Below, piece by piece: positions 1 to 10,445 of a DNA stretch of 64,000 bases. Source of the stretch: Scatophagus argus. Its lineage: Eukaryota; Chordata; Actinopteri; Scatophagidae. The stretch spans positions 2,779,110-2,843,109 of the forward strand of contig NC_058503.1 of NCBI RefSeq assembly GCF_020382885.2, in the 5' to 3' direction. The notes beneath the pieces are model-generated. The model ran no database searches. It saw only the letters and a program-made list of their open reading frames with translations, and had not been told where the DNA came from. The position numbers were made by a program, and so were the translations under genes. Every line of letters begins with the position of its first letter. Positions within the stretch are counted from its first letter, which is position 1.

Positions 1-332
1 GTCTTGGAGCAGTTCCTGCGTACCCTGAACCCCGACATCAGAGTCTGGGTGAAGGGGCACAATCCCCAGGACGGTCAGAGGGTGGCAGAGCTGGTGGAGA
101 ACTTCATGGCAGCTCGGCGGGGCCACAAGACCTTCCGGATGGAGCCACCACCAAGACCAGCAGCTCGAGGTAGGTCTGAGGGGTTTGGTCATGGGAGTGG
201 TTCAAAGACTAGTGAGCCCAGTAGACAGCCTGTAAGAAGTCCGTTGCCCACAGTTAGGTCCCGAGATGCCCCTGAACAGAAACCTACTGCATCTGTGGTT
301 TGCTACTACTGCCATCAAGAGGGCCACATTAA
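1..332 (+). mobile_element. Gag-like fossil of an LTR retroelement (SCAN-like capsid part plus CCHC knuckle), partial
   Basis: An open frame from about base 4 encodes a stretch like the end of a SCAN / Gag capsid domain (EQFLRTLNPDIRVWV, then VAELVENFMAARRG), a proline- and arginine-rich linker, and the start of a CCHC zinc knuckle (CYYCHQEGH). The SCAN domain of vertebrate zinc-finger genes is known to derive from the Gag of Gmr1-like Ty3/gypsy elements, so this is most simply a fossil of such an element. It begins left of the window, and a piggyBac-type insertion interrupts it at the TTAA at 329-332. It is an incomplete, broken copy of uncertain age. A host SCAN-type gene is the alternative, but no other exons are visible. 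Confidence 0.55.
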
Positions 333-425
333 CCCGCTGGAGTCAACACACGCGCCGGCGCGTCCTTGTCACGTAACTGATTTAAGATGACGTAGCTGCA
401 GGAGGCCTTCAATACATTAGATAAC
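333..425 (+). mobile_element. Left end of a piggyBac-type MITE, related to the one at 23746
   Basis: Directly after TTAA (329-332) the sequence reads CCCGCTGGAGTC, close to the terminal repeat CCCCCTGGAGTC of the complete MITE at 23746. The two also share CGCGTC and a later block TTTAAGATGACGTAGCTGCA. TTAA target choice and CCC-starting ends are the hallmark of piggyBac elements. I could not find the right terminal repeat, so the right boundary is only the end of visible similarity. Confidence 0.5.
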
Positions 426-986
426 AGATTTGCAAATTGCTTCAGTGGTTTACACAAACCTGGAATCAAAAATGTATTGTAATAACATAAAAAATGAATG
501 TATTTTGATGTCTGGAGGGATGACTGACAGAATTGAACTGACAGTACCAAAGAAATACCCAGTGGATCTGAAGTTCATAAAAGACTAAGAGTTAGTCAGC
601 CCTATTCTACCTGTGGCTGTATATCAAGAATTGACTGTAACTATACCTATCAGCTCTACAGACTTTGTTTGAGGCTTATTGGCTTTTACTGGCCCATCTA
701 TGCTGTTAATCATGCCATGAGAACAATATAAAATAAAATCTACAAGGGAGTCTGGCACAACTCTGGTGTAAAAAGAGCATTCTCATATATATATGAGAAT
801 GCTCTTAACCATTAAAACAAATATCTCACAAACATGTCTCACAAAAAATATATTGCGGAATCCATTAATTCCAAAGACTGTAAGCCTGTTAAATATACAT
901 ATAATTGCTCAAACTCAAGGGGAATAAGAAAGGACATATGCAGCTTTACAGGTCTTCCTTTAGTCCAGATTTTCATGAACATTACT
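426..986. other. Intergenic, no gene recognised
   Basis: AT-rich sequence with no recognisable coding segment. Part may belong to the truncated elements on its left. It contains the perfect palindrome annotated at 773-806. Confidence 0.5.
773..806. repeat. Perfect 34-bp palindrome with an (AT)5 centre
   Basis: AAGAGCATTCTC at 773-784 is the exact reverse complement of GAGAATGCTCTT at 795-806, with ten alternating A/T bases between. It could extrude as a cruciform. No function is implied by anything next to it. Confidence 0.85.
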
Positions 987-1823
987 GTTATTATCCTTGC
1001 TACAGCCACTGCCTCACACACCTGCCACACACTTAATAATTACGTCAAAGAATAAAGGGAACCACCAATGAAGTCCCCAGTGCATCCATAAGCACGGTGC
1101 CCTTTCAGGTTACCTCTGAATTCCACAGTGCAGATTCAGCATAGTGCCACTAAGGCAGAAAGAATAAACTCCAAAACCGAGAAAAAACACTTCTAGTTTG
1201 CATTTATATGCAACAAAAACTAACCTGGCCAAGACAATGTACATTAAAAACATAGAACACCAGTATGCTCATCAGTTTTTACATTTATAATACTATACTA
1301 AGTAGAAGAGTGTAGTAAAGGGGTGGCTTGCGTTGTGACAAGTGATTAAATGATGGAAATCAGCCTTTAAAAATTAGGCAAAGAGATTAATTTCAACCTT
1401 TTTGTTTCTGTCCTTCAGACTTCTGCTCCAGGTGATAGGTTAGTTGAATGTAGGTCTTGACAAAATATCCATTTCACATGCTTTTTATTTTTACATTTAC
1501 ATTTTACATTCTGAAAGATAGAGAATGCATTTATCATTTAACATTTATCATTTCACTGCAGTTCTGGATAAGACACATACAGACACTGTTATATTGGGAC
1601 AATTAACCAATACTTGGAAATGGTTATGTTCTTAGGTTTGCATGGAGATTTGGACTGAACAGCGAGCTAAAGACCCAAAATGATTTGGTTTGGATATGTC
1701 TTGATGAAGAGCCTGGAATCATTATCATCATATTGTCAACACATATAATTGTAATAACCAGATCCACACACTTATCTTTCTCTTGCCTTAAATGCACAGC
1801 ATTGTCAGTAATTTTATGCTACC
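987..1823 (+). repeat. Dispersed or segmental duplicate, copy 1 (copy 2 at 31037-31846)
   Basis: Similarity to 31037-31846 begins near TTATCCTTGCTACAGCCACT, runs co-linearly through markers such as ACGTCAAAGAATAAAGGGAA and AGACTTCTGCTCCAG, and fades near CTTGCCTTAAATGCAC. The copies differ by point changes and several short indels. No coding capacity or terminal repeats were seen. It may be a block copied with cluster growth or an unclassified repeat. Confidence 0.7.
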
Positions 1824-2989
1824 TATGAACAAAAAAATCACTCCAAATGGAGGATAATCGAAAACTTACTAAACAAAAGATCAACAATAAAAAATCACTC
1901 TTAAAGAGGAAAAACGTTTAAATCTAACTAATATCTAAGCTGAGCTATGAAAAGGTACAACTAAAAGTCACTCTAAACAGAAGATTCAACAAAGTGCTTC
2001 TTGACGAGATTCTGTGGCTATGATGAAAAATGCTGGCGTGATCATACAAGGACGAAACACACTGGCACAAGACAAGGGAAACACAGACTTTTTGAACACA
2101 TGAGGGTAATGGGAAACAGGTGGAAACATTCAGGTAATCAGGAAGACAATCAGACTGGAGACACGAGGAAGGGCAAGTGACCTGAAACGAGAGGAGAGTT
2201 ACACTTCAAAATAAAACAGGAAATGACGAGACAAAGAACCCAAAACAAGACAATACCTCACCGCGGTGTGACAGTAAGCAAAAGACCAAAAGGAATAAAT
2301 TCCACGCTACTCCCTCACCCACTCCACAAACACGAACTAGCACGCACACACACACACACAGAAAGAAAGCCCCAGCGACAGGAACGCCGAACGACAAGCC
2401 AAGTGCCAGCCAGTGGCCAAGTCAGTTGCAGCGGGGCGGCGTACACCCGAAGCCAGGCAACCAAGCCAAAGAGGCAAGGTAAAGCAATTAGTCTTAGCAA
2501 TTAGTAAATTAGTGCTAAGGTAAAGCGATATCCAGCGTGAGGCAAAGCAGCAGTGATTTCCTTCGACGATTAGCCAACACTGCGTGGCTGCCAGGTTATC
2601 CTCCCCCCTACAATAATAATCAGCTGGAGCACGCCAGAAAATGCCCGACCCAGCCTCCCTCAAGCCAAAAGGAAGACAGGTGCTGCTCCTTTTATGCAGC
2701 ATTCTCCCCCAGCAATTAGCTGAGATCCTAACCCAGCTGAAACTCATCAGGACCACCGATTGCGTCCTGCCACAATGTGTTAAGTCTTGTTTTAGGTCTC
2801 CAGGGTGTCAAGCTGGGGCTCGGAGCAAGACTCAGACGCAGAGACTCGATTTCCAAATAAACAGACTTTTTTGACGAAGTCTGAGTCACAATCCTCTGGA
2901 CAGAGTGTAAAATAATGAGGCTATGAAAATTCCCTAAAGTGCGTTCTTCTTTAGGGGAGAACCCACAGCTATGAAACATTAGCAAAGCA
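1824..2989. other. Intergenic with unclassified repeat sequence and a short CA tract
   Basis: The part around 2000-2230 shares short blocks (CAATCAG, AAAATAAAACAGGAAATGAC) with the repeat family seen at 29.3-29.8 and 49.5-50.0 kb, so it is probably a distant relative. A short (CA)n lies near 2341-2361. Short open frames on both strands here resemble no known protein and are low in complexity. Confidence 0.4.
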
Positions 2990-3640
2990 ATAGAAGGGCT
3001 CCAAGGGCACTGTTCATCATGACCACGTTGACCATGTTGCAGAGGCGTGTCAGCCATTACAGCCCCACAACATCCTTGAGGTAGTCTGGACACATCTGAT
3101 CCAACCCCATGGAGGGCACCGCCACTGTGGATCTGTTTAACTACCTCAGCGTAGCTGACCAGTGATGAAAGAGCCTCCCCCCATGCCCCCCAGCTTTGTT
3201 TCCACCAAGGAATGCGTGTTGGTGGAATTAATGAGATCCTCGAAGTATTCCTCCCACCGCCCGACTATATCCTCAGTCGAGGTAAGCAGTTCTCCACTCT
3301 CACTGTAAACACAGTGCCGCTCTCCCTTTCTGTGTCGTCGGACAGTTTTCCAGAATTTCTTCATGGCCAACCAAAAATCTTTCTCCATGGTCTCACGAAA
3401 CTCCTCCCACACTCTGATTTTTGCTTCCGTGACTGCCCGAGCCACGCATCGTCTGGCCTGCCAGTAGATCTCAGCTGCTTCAGGAGTCCCACAAGCCAGC
3501 CATGCCCTGTAGGACGCCTTCTTTGGCTTGATGGCACCTTTCACCCCTGGTGTTCATCAGCGGGTTCGAGAAACCCGCAACTAGCACCGGAGACCTTCTG
3601 ACTACAGCTGCAAACAGCCGCCTCTGCAGTGCTGTAGTGT
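2990..3640 (-). mobile_element. RTE-like LINE fragment, minus strand
   Basis: On the minus strand, 3544-3146 encodes KKASYRAWLACGTPEAAEIY followed by WEEFRETMEKDFW, FWKTVRRHRKGER, SGELLTSTEDIVGRWEEYF and EDLINSTNTHS. This is the linker between endonuclease and reverse transcriptase of the same LINE family found at 15.5-18.6 kb, which reads SYRAWLACRTPEPADGYW and SGELLTSTGDIVGRWKEYF. Weaker similarity continues in other frames to about 2990 and 3640. Both ends of the element are missing and the frame is broken. It is a dead fragment with no link to the receptors. Confidence 0.75.
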
Positions 3641-3880
3641 TGCAATATGAGCTAAAAGGATCTGATCACCTAAAAGACAAACACAAAAATAAACATATTA
3701 TATCATATCATCAGTTACCTTGCAGATGGGTTTTAATTATGAGAATTAAAAGGACATCTTTTTTCCCTGTTTCTTCATTTATATAGTAAGTGTCTAGGAA
3801 ACAAGTCGCTGAAATAACATTAATAAATTCACCAGTTCAGTGACGGCATTACGAGTATTGAATTCGCATTCTCACTTTTC
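3641..3880 (+). repeat. Intergenic block duplicated at 36475-36660
   Basis: Shares with 36475-36660 the blocks GCAATATGAG, AAAAATAAACATATTATATC, ATCAGTTA.CTTGCAGATGG and AAATTCACCAGTTCAGTGAC, in the same order. The copies differ by an insertion of about 50 bp here. No coding capacity is visible. It is a marker of an old duplication inside the TAAR cluster. Confidence 0.7.
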
Positions 3881-4707
3881 TGTATGTTATGTACCTTTTG
3901 TGAATCGGTCACAAAAGGATTGTTTATTTCTAATGTATGTATATTGAAATGATAAAAATGAAACATTCAGATACAGCTATGCCTTTAGATACAGCATTGG
4001 AGCACCAGCAACTCAAACCTAAACAAATACACAGCACAACCCTTATTTAATTAGGTCAGGGATAAAAGTAAAGAGATAACTGAATACACACTGCTCATAA
4101 AAATTGGGGAGGATCCCTTCTAATGTGGTGAACATTTTGAATGATTTGATTAGGTTCAGGCACAAAGTACTTGGTTGCTGACTTTAGAAGATGAACAGTG
4201 GTCTTCTGGCTGAAAGTCCTATGTTTTAATAATCCATCCAGCCCAGGTTCCTGCACATGTAGACTTTGTGACTCTTTATAGTAGCTGTCTGGCGTCTGAC
4301 CCTGAGTGTCTGTTGCTGCAGAAAGGTTTACATTGGAGTTATCTGAAAGCATGATGCTAAAGGCTACCTTGTAGGGTCAGTACAAGAGGCCACGGGATGT
4401 GACCAAATGTCAGTATTTGAAAATGTGGAAATGAGAACGATGTGAAACTGAACTTGTCAGTGCACTCTGCTGGACAAATTATGTAATGGAGAGAATTTCA
4501 AAATTACCTGAAACCTATTTTTCTATAATTCATTTTGTTGTCATGTTATTGGCTAACATACCGTATACCCAAGTGCTGATATCTGTGCTGTGCTCAGGAT
4601 TTCTTGGTAGAGCTCTGTTACTGATGTATCTATTTAAGTGTGTATGTCAGGAAGCTTTAGTCAGACAGCTGCCAGAATGCAGCAGCTTCTTCCTCCACTC
4701 TCAGGTG
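3881..4707. other. 5' flank of TAAR-A
   Basis: No gene recognised. A minus-strand open frame at about 4352-4095 encodes 85 residues with no family resemblance that I can name. Just before the TAAR-A start, CAGCAGCTTCTTCCTCC (from about 4680) matches the 5' leader motif also present ahead of TAAR-C, F and G. Confidence 0.4.
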
Positions 4708-5903
4708 ATGGCACAGGGGGGAGTTGAACTCTGCTTCCCACAACTGCTCAACTCTTCCTGCACAAAACCGGAGCCTCCTCGCTTTGACACTGTACTTCTT
4801 TACATTCTACTGTTCTCCATCTCCCTTCTCACTGCTGCTCTCAACCTTCTGGTCATCATCTCTATTTCCCATTTCAGGCATGTGTCATTCACAGCATACA
4901 ATAAAATGTTGTCATATTTTCTTCAGATTTCTAGGAAGAAGTGGATCTGGACTGTGTAAGCCCAGATATCATCACATACTTGCTATTCTGGTCTACTATT
5001 TTGATATATTGGGGTTTTTATCATTATTGCTTTTTGCACACTTTGATAATATGGATGATAGTTTTCACAATGATGATATTCTCTGGTGACAGGTGTCTCC
5101 ACACACCCACCAACTTCCTGCTCCTCTCTCTGGCTGTCTCAGATTTTCTTGTGGGCTCTCTGCTGATACCAGTTGAAATACTCCTGACAGAGACCTGCTG
5201 GATCCTGGATGACCTCATGTGTGTGCTATATTATCTGTTGCCAGTCATCATAATCTCTGCCTCCGTGGGAAACATGGTACTCATTTCTGTTGACCGCTAT
5301 GTGGCCATTTGTGACCCTTTGCATTATTCCATCAAAGTCACTCAAAAGGTTGCTGCATTATGTATTTTCCTGTGTTGGATTTGTTCTGTTTTCTATAGCA
5401 TTATCCTTTTATATGATAACCTGAAACAACCAGGCAAGTATAAATCCTGCAACGGTGAATGTGTTGTCAACATTACAGGAGCTGTTGATCTTGTTGTTGG
5501 CTTCATTATTCCCATTTCTGTTATCATACTTCTGTATATGAGAGTGTTTGTGGTGGCTGTGTCTCAAGCTCGTGCCACGAAATTAAGCATTGCAACTGTC
5601 TCACTCAAGCATTCAAAAACTATGAAAGTTGAGAAATCTGAGTTAAAAGCTGCCAGGACACTGGGTATTCTTATTATTGTGTTTCTGATGTGTTACTCCC
5701 CATATTACTGTGTCTCTCTCACAGGCCATGACATCCTCATCGGTTCTTCAGCTGAGGCATTTGTGATTTTCCTTATGTATTTTAATTCTTGCCTTAACCC
5801 CCTCATCTATGCTCTTTTCTATCCCTGGTTTAAAAAAGCTATTAGACTTGTTGTCACATTACAGATACTACAGTCTGACTCCCATGAGGCCAACATACTA
5901 TAA
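4708..5903 (+). CDS. TAAR-A: two-exon trace amine-associated receptor lacking Asp3.32
   Basis: Olfactory class-A GPCR of the teleost TAAR13c-like type. Exon 1 is 4708-4877 (MAQGGVELCFPQ, sequon NSSC, TM1). Exon 2 is 5093-5903, giving 326 residues. The join is HF[R]CLHTPTN, phase 2. The donor is AG|GC, a GC-AG intron: no GT donor keeps the frame. Seen: TM2 LSLAVSD, Cys3.25, DRYVAICDPLHY, ELKAARTLG before TM6, and the TAAR signature NSCLNPLIYALFYPWF in TM7. The amine-binding Asp3.32 is replaced by Pro107, while Asp189 occupies 5.42. Position 6.48 is Tyr and 7.40 is Phe. Non-classical amine recognition through Asp5.42 is known for a fish TAAR clade; that this receptor works so is inferred. The start was chosen by alignment with the METLE...ELCFPQ starts of its paralogues; the frame is open further upstream but that part is unlike the family. 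Confidence 0.88.
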
Positions 5904-7082
5904 AGAGACACTGTGGCATACATGTATCTATATTAATCTATAATTTCAAAACAGTTTTTTAGTTTTCAGCAGCTGAAAATAATCATCTGAACCATCAGTA
6001 TCTGATAATGTCTCTAATGTATATGATGTACTGTATGATGTTAATTTATGATGTCTCCAATGTCTCTAATATGAATTCTGCACACTTACTGTGGCCAACA
6101 GAATACATAATAACAATATTGGTATGATTTCTGTAAAACAATATTGAAAAATTTAGATGGTTGCTGTAGCGCCACCATCAGGACTATTTGCCCATAGTGG
6201 CAGTGCTGAAAGTTTGTCATGGACTAGACCTATGTGCAAAGTTTGGCTTATTTTCATGCATGAGAAGGCAGATGTCTTGGGAGTAATAATGAAAAGGCAA
6301 CCAGAAGAACTGAAATGAAAGATCCACAAGGCTTAAACATCTTTGCTGGGTTGTTTATAATATGATATGTGTATTATTAAAATATTGCTTATTTTTAAAT
6401 TTTACAGTTATAGTCACTACCGCTATATGGTGACGCCCCTGTATATAAGTTTTTGATCACTGTTGAGAGGTAGTAGGCTTTTGCTCTTTTCTTGAGTCAG
6501 TACAGGACATGGTACATTTCACACAGCACATTAGGTTTTGCAGAAAGTAATTCTTTAAAAGATTTGACAAATCTTTGAAGGTTAAAGATATTTTTTTACT
6601 TTCAAATGAAATTAAACAATACGTAAGTAAGAGATACTGAATGATGACTATGAATAATAGAAACTTAGAGCTACTAGGCTGGAACCAACTTCCTGATGAA
6701 GCCACCTTCAAATCAAAGTTAGAAACTTCTTGTCTCCTTTGCATTTGATGGATTGTTTTCTGTATTGCAAGTTTTCTCTTGTTGCATTCAGGGAAATTTT
6801 CAACTTATTACTTGACTGTAACTACACTGTAATGCTGTGAACGCAGGAGGTAAAAGCATTGTGAAGCACTGCTTGCATTCAGGTGCTGTTCAGACAGGGC
6901 ATGTACAAACTGACATGTCAATGTGCTTCCACCTCCGGTGTGTTTATCTCGTTTTATCTATTTTTTAAAATTTCATTTTATTCTAATTCACCATTTGATT
7001 GGTTTTAAAGTCATGCTAATGCTGTTCTTTCAATTGCCTGTATGTTTGAAGTGTGTTGTTTAAATAAAGCTACATTAAATTG

Positions 7083-7120
7083 CTTTGCCCTCCTACGTTG
7101 TGTCTTGTAGGAGGGCAAAG
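7083..7120. repeat. Hairpin with 14-bp perfect arms
   Basis: CTTTGCCCTCCTAC (7083-7096) pairs exactly with GTAGGAGGGCAAAG (7107-7120) across a 10-base loop. No element boundaries or U-rich tail were recognised, so this is only a structural note. Confidence 0.8.
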
Positions 7121-7706
7121 TATGTTGCTAGACATACTTGTGGTAAGTGGGTATGAGGATTAACATCTGTGCAGGTGTCAGGAAAGAGGAAAGAAATACA
7201 AGACAAGACATATTTGGAGTGTTTCTAATTACTTATATAATTTAGAAATGGGTGTGCACAGCATCGTACTATAGAATGTTTGCTTCCAACACCAATAGAT
7301 ATTAGCTACACGTTATATTGCAATGTAGTGTCATGTCTTTGGGATAAATAAAGTTAATAGGATATTAAATAAATGTAAGGTAATGTAACATTACTGCTGA
7401 CAACCAATTGCAACTTTAGACCGTGCCATTCATTGTCCTTCAAACCTACTCCATTTGTTCCAAGTAGTTGTTAGCAAGAAACTGTTGCAACAAATAGCAT
7501 AAATTATATGAGTAACATGGACTAGGAGTTCTTGCGCTTGACACCTGGCAATGTGGCTGGGGAGCTGATGAGTTAAAATTACACTGAATAAAACTGCTCT
7601 ATGATCAGATACACAGATATCCTTGATGCTAAAGTTTGATGGACTGAGACCACAGTGATGACAGTTGATATAACAGCTGTATCAGGTCCTGAGCTGTTGA
7701 GCTCGC

Positions 7707-7740
7707 TGGTGGTGGTGTGTGTGTGTGTGTGTGTGTGTGC
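7707..7740 (+). repeat. (TG)n microsatellite
   Basis: GGTGGTGG followed by about twelve TG units, seen directly. Confidence 0.9.
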
Positions 7741-9255
7741 TTAGTTGAGAGGTTTCAGTGAGAATCATTCCTCTGCCATCTTTCCATTCCAAAATCAGCT
7801 GAGATGAAACATAATATAGATAAGTAACAGTGAACAGAATACAGAATCCCAAAGCCTCTGGCAGTCAGTTCAGTCAATTCAATTCAAATGAAGTGCACTA
7901 AATTCATGTTATACAGTATATCATAGTGTAGCACAATTTATTATTATTAATAATATTATTAATAATACAATCAATAGTGCTGGTAATGTTATTGTTATTG
8001 TACTAACTCACACTACAAAATAGATATCTTCATTTTACCACTTCCACCCACCACTGTACAAGTGCATGCCCCAAGTGCATCATAAACACCTATTCAGCTG
8101 CAACTCCACGTCCTGCTATAATTTGCTGTTAACTTCCTGAAACTCTTGAAAGGCCACATGATCTTTTGTACTGTAAAACAAATTGTGGGACAGAATGGGG
8201 ATTACATGATTTTCTTTATATTGTTCTGATTTCACCTTGGACCAATATGAGAAACTGCCACAGATTTGGATGGGCCCTGTCATGAACAAGACGGCAACTC
8301 TAGCTGGCTGCATCTATAAAAGTCCTGTACAGTTTCAGTGGACAGAATCCCTTCATTTCCTACCAGATACTTTCTTGTGAAACACTTACAGAACGAAGTA
8401 GAAAATTGCATTCCTCCTTTTTTGCCATCTTGCGTCTCTTACATGTTACAGCAAAATATAGGTTTGGCTGAGACATTAACACAAATACACTCACAGAGAC
8501 TGATAACTAATAACTCATTAGATTGGTAATTCAAAACTAAATACTCTGAAAAGAGCATGATTATATTGTTGAGCTTATCATATTAAAGATGAAATAATTT
8601 ACATTTTGCTCAGTTGTTTTATGCATTACTGTGATTGTATTATTATATTATTATTTATCCACCAGAAATAAGGTAATTTGTATAATTAACTTTACTTTAA
8701 TAGACAGAGGAGCGATCAGTATGAGTGTCTTGCCAAAAAAAAAAAGTAGACGTGCTCTAACTCCTGAGCTATAGCCAAGGAAAACACTGGTTTGGGCCCA
8801 CATGTGCTCAGGTATGTGGAGCCATTTGAGATACCTGCACTCCCATGTTGAACATGGACCCCTGTGTTGGTTAATCTACATGTGTATTATTTCAACAATT
8901 TGCACTTTCTTGAAATGCAAACCTAAGTTTTAAAAGCTTAAAAAATGTCTAATTATTCAAGTATGTTTCTTTGAAAACAAATAGTTTTCTCATTTTTTTT
9001 GGTTTTTACAATGTAAAGATAATCTACCTTTTAATTGTGGTAACCATAATCAAGAAACTTTAGTTGTCAATTAATAAGTCAAGTGAGAAATGGAGAAAAG
9101 AAAGTGATAAAACTCAGATTAAGATGACTTCATAAAGTATAGGGGAGGGACTTCAGGCGAAGCTAGGGAGGTAAAATTGCAGGAGTCGGTAAGCAAAAAG
9201 AGGAGGGATAAGTAAATAAAACATAAATCAGCCGTGTAGCAGAGGGTTTTTTGAG

Positions 9256-10445
9256 ATGGAGACTCTGGAAGGAGCTGAGCTCTGCTTTCCACATCTCCTC
9301 AACAATTCCTGCAGGAAACCCATGCCACTGCAGTCTGATGCCATGCTCATTTACATTCTGCTGTCCTTCACCTCTCTTCTTGCTGCAGCTCTCAACCTGC
9401 TGGTCATCATCTCTATCTCCCACTTCAGGCAGAGAAAAACTCTTAGCATACGCTGAAATATTTTCAGAATGAAAATTCATAGGAATTACGTGTCTTCCTT
9501 TTAATATAAACATTCTAAGTATGAATTCATTCAAAATGCTGTCCCAAAATAATGCCTTGCTATTATTGCTGTTACTAACAAGCCACCATTGATGTTAATG
9601 TCATGTTGATCCTTCCTTCCTATAGGCAGCTTCACAGCCCCACCAACCTCCTCATCCTCTCTCTGGCTGTCTCAGACTTCCTTGTGGGCCTTCTGTCGAT
9701 GCCAATTGAAATCTTTCTCACAGAAGTTTGCTGGCTCCTGGGTGATCTCATGTGTGCTCTGTATTATGTAGTGGATTTTATCATTACCTCTTCTTCAGTT
9801 GGGAATATGGTACTCATATCGATTGATCGTTATTTGGCTATTTGTGACCCTCTACATTACACCACCAGAGTTACTCTGGACAAAACAAAAATCTGTGTTT
9901 GTTTGTGTTGGATCTGCTCTATTCTCTATAACACTCTAATTTTAAGTGACTTTCTGAGACAACCTGATTCTCAGAATTCATGCTATGGAGAGTGTGTAGT
10001 TGTCCTTAACTATATCACAGGAACTGTTGATTTTTTCTTTACCTTTATTGGCCCCATTACAGTCATCATAGTTCTGTATATGAGAATATTTGTGGTGGCT
10101 GTGTCTCAGGCTCAAGCCATGCGGTCCCACATTGCATCTGTCCCCCTGCAGCGTTCAGTTCGTGTAACTTATAAGAAATCTGAGATGAAAGCAGCCATGA
10201 CTCTCGGTGTGGTAATAGTTGTGTTTTTATTATGTTTCTGTCCATATTATTCACCATTCCTTGTAGGTGAATATATTGAGGACAGTACTTCATCCTCATC
10301 TTTTGTCGTCTGGCTGCTGTTTTTTAATTCCTGTATAAACCCTGTCATCTATGCCTTTTTTTATTCCTGGTTTAGAAAATCTGTTAAACTCATTGTCACA
10401 CTTCAGATACTGCAGCCTGACTCTTGTGATACTAAAATGCTGTAG
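9256..10445 (+). CDS. TAAR-B: two-exon trace amine-associated receptor with Asp3.32 and Asp5.42
   Basis: Exon 1 is 9256-9428 (METLEGAELCFPHL, sequon NNSC, TM1 ending SISHF). Exon 2 is 9626-10445 (QLHSPTN onward), giving 330 residues. The intron is 197 bp and the donor reads AG|GCAGAG: there is no usable GT before the in-frame stop, so splicing must use a GC donor. The intron starts with GCAG, the same four bases that open exon 2. Motifs: DRYLAICDPLHY, SEMKAAMTLG, NSCINPVIYAFFYSWF. Asp108 is at 3.32 and Asp193 at 5.42, the acidic pair known from the zebrafish diamine receptor TAAR13c, so a diamine ligand is plausible but inferred. Trp7.40 is kept; 6.48 is Phe. The C-terminus is DSCDTKML. It probably acts at the cilia of olfactory neurons through Golf, as known for the family. 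Confidence 0.88.

Larger units (their letters stand above)
5904..9255. other. Intergenic between TAAR-A and TAAR-B
   Basis: 3.3 kb of AT-rich sequence with no gene that I can support. It holds a strong hairpin at 7083-7120, a (TG)n tract at about 7707-7740 and an ATT/AAT-rich tract near 7940-7970. Short open frames at 6457-6744 and 8116-8529 resemble nothing recognisable. The last 150 bases before TAAR-B contain GATAAAAC and GGGAGGGA, like the proximal flanks of other genes in the cluster. Confidence 0.45.

Noticed and set aside
4486-4707. Upstream in-frame extension of TAAR-A
   Set aside because: The open frame runs further upstream, but this part has no similarity to other TAAR N-termini, and the paralogues align with the Met at 4708.
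6457-6744. 95-codon minus-strand frame
   Set aside because: No domain, low-complexity AT-rich DNA, no neighbours suggesting an exon.
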